Source of the DNA: Schwartzia sp. (in: firmicutes)
Lineage (GTDB): Bacteria > Bacillota > Negativicutes > Selenomonadales > Selenomonadaceae
Direction: 5' to 3'
DNA: 7,148 nucleotides
Assembly (NCBI GenBank): GCA_024691625.1
Contig: JAILNL010000152.1
Location: 1 to 7,148, forward strand
This document shows, piece by piece, positions 5,351-7,148 of this stretch (position 1 is its first letter; each line of letters opens with the position of its first letter). The position numbers and the translations under genes were made by a program. The notes under the pieces were generated by a model that was not told where the DNA came from, did not search any database, and saw nothing but the letters and a program-made list of their open reading frames with translations.

Positions 5351-5388
5351 CCTGAATCATACACAGGCAGTCAGCTTAATATGAACAT

Positions 5389-5427
5389 AAAAAAGCTGCG
5401 GCAAATGAGCGTTCATCTGCCACAGCT
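5389..5427 (-). terminator. Intrinsic terminator of mrp
   Basis: A 15-pair stem on the minus strand (5427-5413 with 5408-5394, two of the pairs being G-T) closes a four-base loop ACGC and ends in a run of six T (5394-5389, the first inside the stem). It begins ten bases after the Mrp stop codon and separates mrp from the LysR operon. Confidence 0.93.
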
Positions 5428-5436
5428 GATGTTAAT

Positions 5437-6279
5437 TTATTCTTTTTCCGGCAGCTTTTCGAGGATTTCCTGCAGGCTGTCGAGGTAATGAGCATCGTAG
5501 CTCTCGATTTTGCCGTGGTCACAGGCATCAGCCAGCACAGGGTCGAGAGGCACATGTCCGATAACAGGCAGGTCATACTGCGCTGCGATAGACGGCAGAT
5601 GGCTTTCACCGAAAAGATGGTGTTCCTTGCCGCAGTCCGGGCAGCGGAAGAAGGACATGTTTTCGATGAGTCCGAGAATAGGAACATTCATCATACTTGC
5701 CATGTTTACGGCTTTTTTAACAATCATGGAAACGAGATCCTGAGGCGAGGTGACGACAACAATGCCGTCAACCGGCAGCGACTGGAACACCGTCAGAGGA
5801 ACGTCGCCCGTTCCCGGCGGCATATCTACAAAGAGATAGTCAATATCCTGCCAGATAATCTCCGACCAGAACTGCTTGATAACTCCCGAAATAACCGGAC
5901 CGCGCCATACGACAGGGTCGTCTTCGTTCGGCAGCATGAGATTGATGGAAACAAGGTCGATTCCTCCGTCGCTGGGCAGAGGATAAGCGCCGCTCTCCGT
6001 ACCGCGAAGCTCTCCCTTTACTCCGAACATCTTCGGAATGGACGGTCCTGTCACGTCAGCATCAAGAATACCCACATGATAACCTGCACGGCTCATGAGG
6101 CACGCTGCCAGCGATGTAACGGAGGATTTTCCGACACCGCCCTTGCCGCTCATGACGGCAATGACATGCTTTACCTTTGACAGTTCATTCGGTTTAACTA
6201 AAAGACTCTGAGGCGCCGTGCGCGAACCGCATTCTACGCCGCAGCTTGAGCAGTCATGGCTGCAGTTTTCTTCACTCAT
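5437..6279 (-). CDS. mrp: Mrp/Nbp35-family Fe-S cluster carrier ATPase
   Basis: A 280-residue P-loop ATPase of the Mrp/NBP35 (ApbC) family, which binds a bridging Fe-S cluster as a dimer and delivers it to target enzymes in the cytoplasm. The deviant Walker A is GKGGVGKSS (45-53) with the signature first lysine; LDADVTGPSIPKMFG (72-86) is the switch I region; FVDMPPGTGD (150-159) is Walker B/switch II; CPDC (213-216) is the cluster-binding CxxC. The first 20 residues hold an extra Cys cluster, C6, C10, C13 and C17 (C-x3-C-x2-C-x3-C), recalling the N-terminal cluster of Nbp35, though the spacing differs. The DUF59 domain found at the front of many Mrp proteins is absent. The ATG at 6279 has AAAGGGAG (6287-6294) seven bases upstream; a TTG six codons earlier lies in front of that site and is rejected. 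It lies between two terminators, so it is probably monocistronic. Confidence 0.94.
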   Translation of the reverse strand: MSEENCSHDCSSCGVECGSRTAPQSLLVKPNELSKVKHVIAVMSGKGGVGKSSVTSLAACLMSRAGYHVGILDADVTGPSIPKMFGVKGELRGTESGAYPLPSDGGIDLVSINLMLPNEDDPVVWRGPVISGVIKQFWSEIIWQDIDYLFVDMPPGTGDVPLTVFQSLPVDGIVVVTSPQDLVSMIVKKAVNMASMMNVPILGLIENMSFFRCPDCGKEHHLFGESHLPSIAAQYDLPVIGHVPLDPVLADACDHGKIESYDAHYLDSLQEILEKLPEKE

Positions 6280-6320
6280 CACAATACTCCCTTTCAAACT
6301 TTCTCCTACATTTATGACTC

Positions 6321-6329
6321 ATTCTATCA
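6321..6329 (-). promoter_or_regulatory. Predicted extended -10 promoter of mrp
   Basis: On the minus strand TG-A-TAGAAT (6329-6321) is an extended -10 element with five of six matches in the hexamer. The region 17 bases upstream is the T-tract of the cysE terminator and offers no good -35, which an extended -10 can do without. A start near 6314 would give a leader of about 35 bases. Confidence 0.45.
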
Positions 6330-6343
6330 CATTTCCACCATTG

Positions 6344-6376
6344 AAAAAAGTCTGCGAAGGGTATCCGCAGACTTTT
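6344..6376 (-). terminator. Intrinsic terminator of cysE
   Basis: Perfect 11-pair arms AAAAGTCTGCG / CGCAGACTTTT (6376-6366 with 6356-6346) surround a nine-base loop. Six T in a row (6349-6344) form the end of the second arm and the tail. It starts nine bases after the serine acetyltransferase stop. The opposite strand has a shorter T run after the stem, so weak two-way action is possible, but no plus-strand gene needs it. Confidence 0.92.
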
Positions 6377-6385
6377 CATTTTTTA

Positions 6386-7148
6386 TTAGATTGTATAAAT
6401 CCAGCCCTCAGGCGACAAATCCTTGCTCTTGATAGTCTCGTGATGAGCCTCGTCAAGCTGCAGCTCAAGATTCTTGATACTGACACGGGTGCCCGGATTG
6501 ATGGACTGCGTAATGAAGGAGTTGCCTCCGATTACGGAGTCATGTCCGATTATAGTATCTCCGCCGAGTATGGACGCACCCGAATAAATCGTGACATTAT
6601 CCCCGATGGTCGGGTGACGCTTTTTGCCTTTGAGCTTCTGGCCTCCGCGAGTGGAAAGCGCGCCAATGGTAACGCCCTGATAGAGCTTTACATGGTCACC
6701 GATTATGGAAGTCTCGCCAACCACAACGCCTGTCGCATGGTCGATAAAGAAATATCTGCCGATTGTAGCGCCCGGGTGAATATCCACGCCCGTGCGGCTG
6801 TGGGCATACTCCGTCATCATGCGCGGAATCAAAGGAATACGCAATGTAAAAAGCTCATGTGCGATACGGTAAATGGTAATGGCAATAAGCCCCGGATACG
6901 CCAGAACTATTTCGTCCATGCTCTTTGCAGCAGGGTCTCCGTCAAAAGCAGCCTCGAGGTCGGAGTTCACATAGTCACGCAGCTTCGGAATACGGTGCAG
7001 GAACTCAAAAACGAGTCTCTGCGCCTCACGCTGCACGACAGGCTCCTCTACTTCCGCGTATTCCGGCAAAGTCGAAAGCACTCCCGCAACCTGCTGGCTG
7101 AGTTTGAATACAATTACCTCAATGAAATATGAAAGATTGCGGTAATCA
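6386..7148 (-). CDS. cysE: Serine O-acetyltransferase (EpsC type), N-terminus off window
   Basis: This enzyme transfers acetyl from acetyl-CoA to L-serine, giving O-acetylserine, the acceptor for sulfide in cysteine synthesis. The frame stays open to the right edge (at least 253 codons; DYRNLSYFIEVIVFKL precedes the first in-window GTG at 7081), so the gene begins outside the window. An N-terminal helical domain contains LRDYVNSDLEAAFDGDPAAKSMDEI, the hallmark of the long-form bacterial enzyme. It is followed by the left-handed parallel beta-helix of hexapeptide repeats: DIHPGATIGRYFFIDHATG (catalytic Asp at 6784-6782 and His at 6739-6737), GVVVGETSIIGD, LYQGVTIGALS, then HPTIGDNVTIYSGASILGG and VIGGNSFIT. 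The C-terminal tail ends in an aliphatic Ile (EGWIYTI), as in enzymes that dock into cysteine synthase to form the CysE-CysK complex; that role is an inference. Next comes mrp, a functional neighbour because cysteine supplies Fe-S sulfur. Confidence 0.93.
   Translation of the reverse strand, partial: DYRNLSYFIEVIVFKLSQQVAGVLSTLPEYAEVEEPVVQREAQRLVFEFLHRIPKLRDYVNSDLEAAFDGDPAAKSMDEIVLAYPGLIAITIYRIAHELFTLRIPLIPRMMTEYAHSRTGVDIHPGATIGRYFFIDHATGVVVGETSIIGDHVKLYQGVTIGALSTRGGQKLKGKKRHPTIGDNVTIYSGASILGGDTIIGHDSVIGGNSFITQSINPGTRVSIKNLELQLDEAHHETIKSKDLSPEGWIYTI

Noticed and set aside
5488..6180. A 230-codon plus-strand open frame
   Set aside because: Fully antisense to the Mrp ATPase core; the Arg/His-rich translation is the normal shadow of such a gene.
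6218..7132. A 304-codon open frame on the plus strand
   Set aside because: It lies antisense to cysE, whose hexapeptide repeats and catalytic residues are unmistakable, and runs across a terminator and the mrp start. Its translation shows no recognisable domain.

Overview
This 7.1 kb window is a stretch of bacterial chromosome in which every supported gene lies on the minus strand, so transcription runs from high to low coordinates. I see no mobile element, tRNA, rRNA or CRISPR array. Protein style (Mrp with an N-terminal Cys cluster, a long-form EpsC-type serine acetyltransferase, several exported proteins, a periplasmic-type sensor or binding protein), GC content near 50% and AGGAGG-type ribosome binding sites suggest a diderm Firmicute of the Negativicutes, perhaps Selenomonas-like. 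That placement is an inference from protein style, not a database match.

Right side (about 5389-7148) is housekeeping. A serine O-acetyltransferase (cysE) runs off the right edge and ends in an intrinsic terminator. It is followed by a Mrp/Nbp35-type Fe-S carrier ATPase with its own extended -10 promoter and a 15-bp terminator. Cysteine supply and Fe-S cluster handling are thus adjacent but appear to be separate transcription units.

Middle (about 2188-5350) is the accessory-looking part. A two-gene operon encodes a small TIGR04076-family protein overlapping a LysR-type regulator; a perfect 8+8 inverted repeat lies over its predicted promoter. The LysR transcript ends at an intrinsic terminator that sits inside the remains of a MerR-type regulator lacking its DNA-binding domain. 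Downstream come an exported carboxymuconolactone-decarboxylase/cupin fusion, a short-chain flavodoxin and an exported alpha/beta hydrolase whose usual serine nucleophile is tryptophan. A 17-bp perfect palindrome in the 175-bp gap before the flavodoxin is a candidate operator. The plausible reading is a redox or small-molecule detoxification module, with two enzymes outside the cytoplasmic membrane and a flavoprotein inside, under LysR control after loss of an older MerR regulator. No substrate can be named.

Left side (1-1018): a YaiI/YqxD-family (DUF188) PIN-like protein with its own promoter and a strong terminator, then the start of an exported solute-binding (SBP_bac_3-like) protein that continues off the left edge.

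Several starts were moved on ribosome-binding-site evidence: the hydrolase to 2188, LysR to 4983, the TIGR04076 protein to 5284 and Mrp to 6279. No gene-free stretch exceeds 300 bases.
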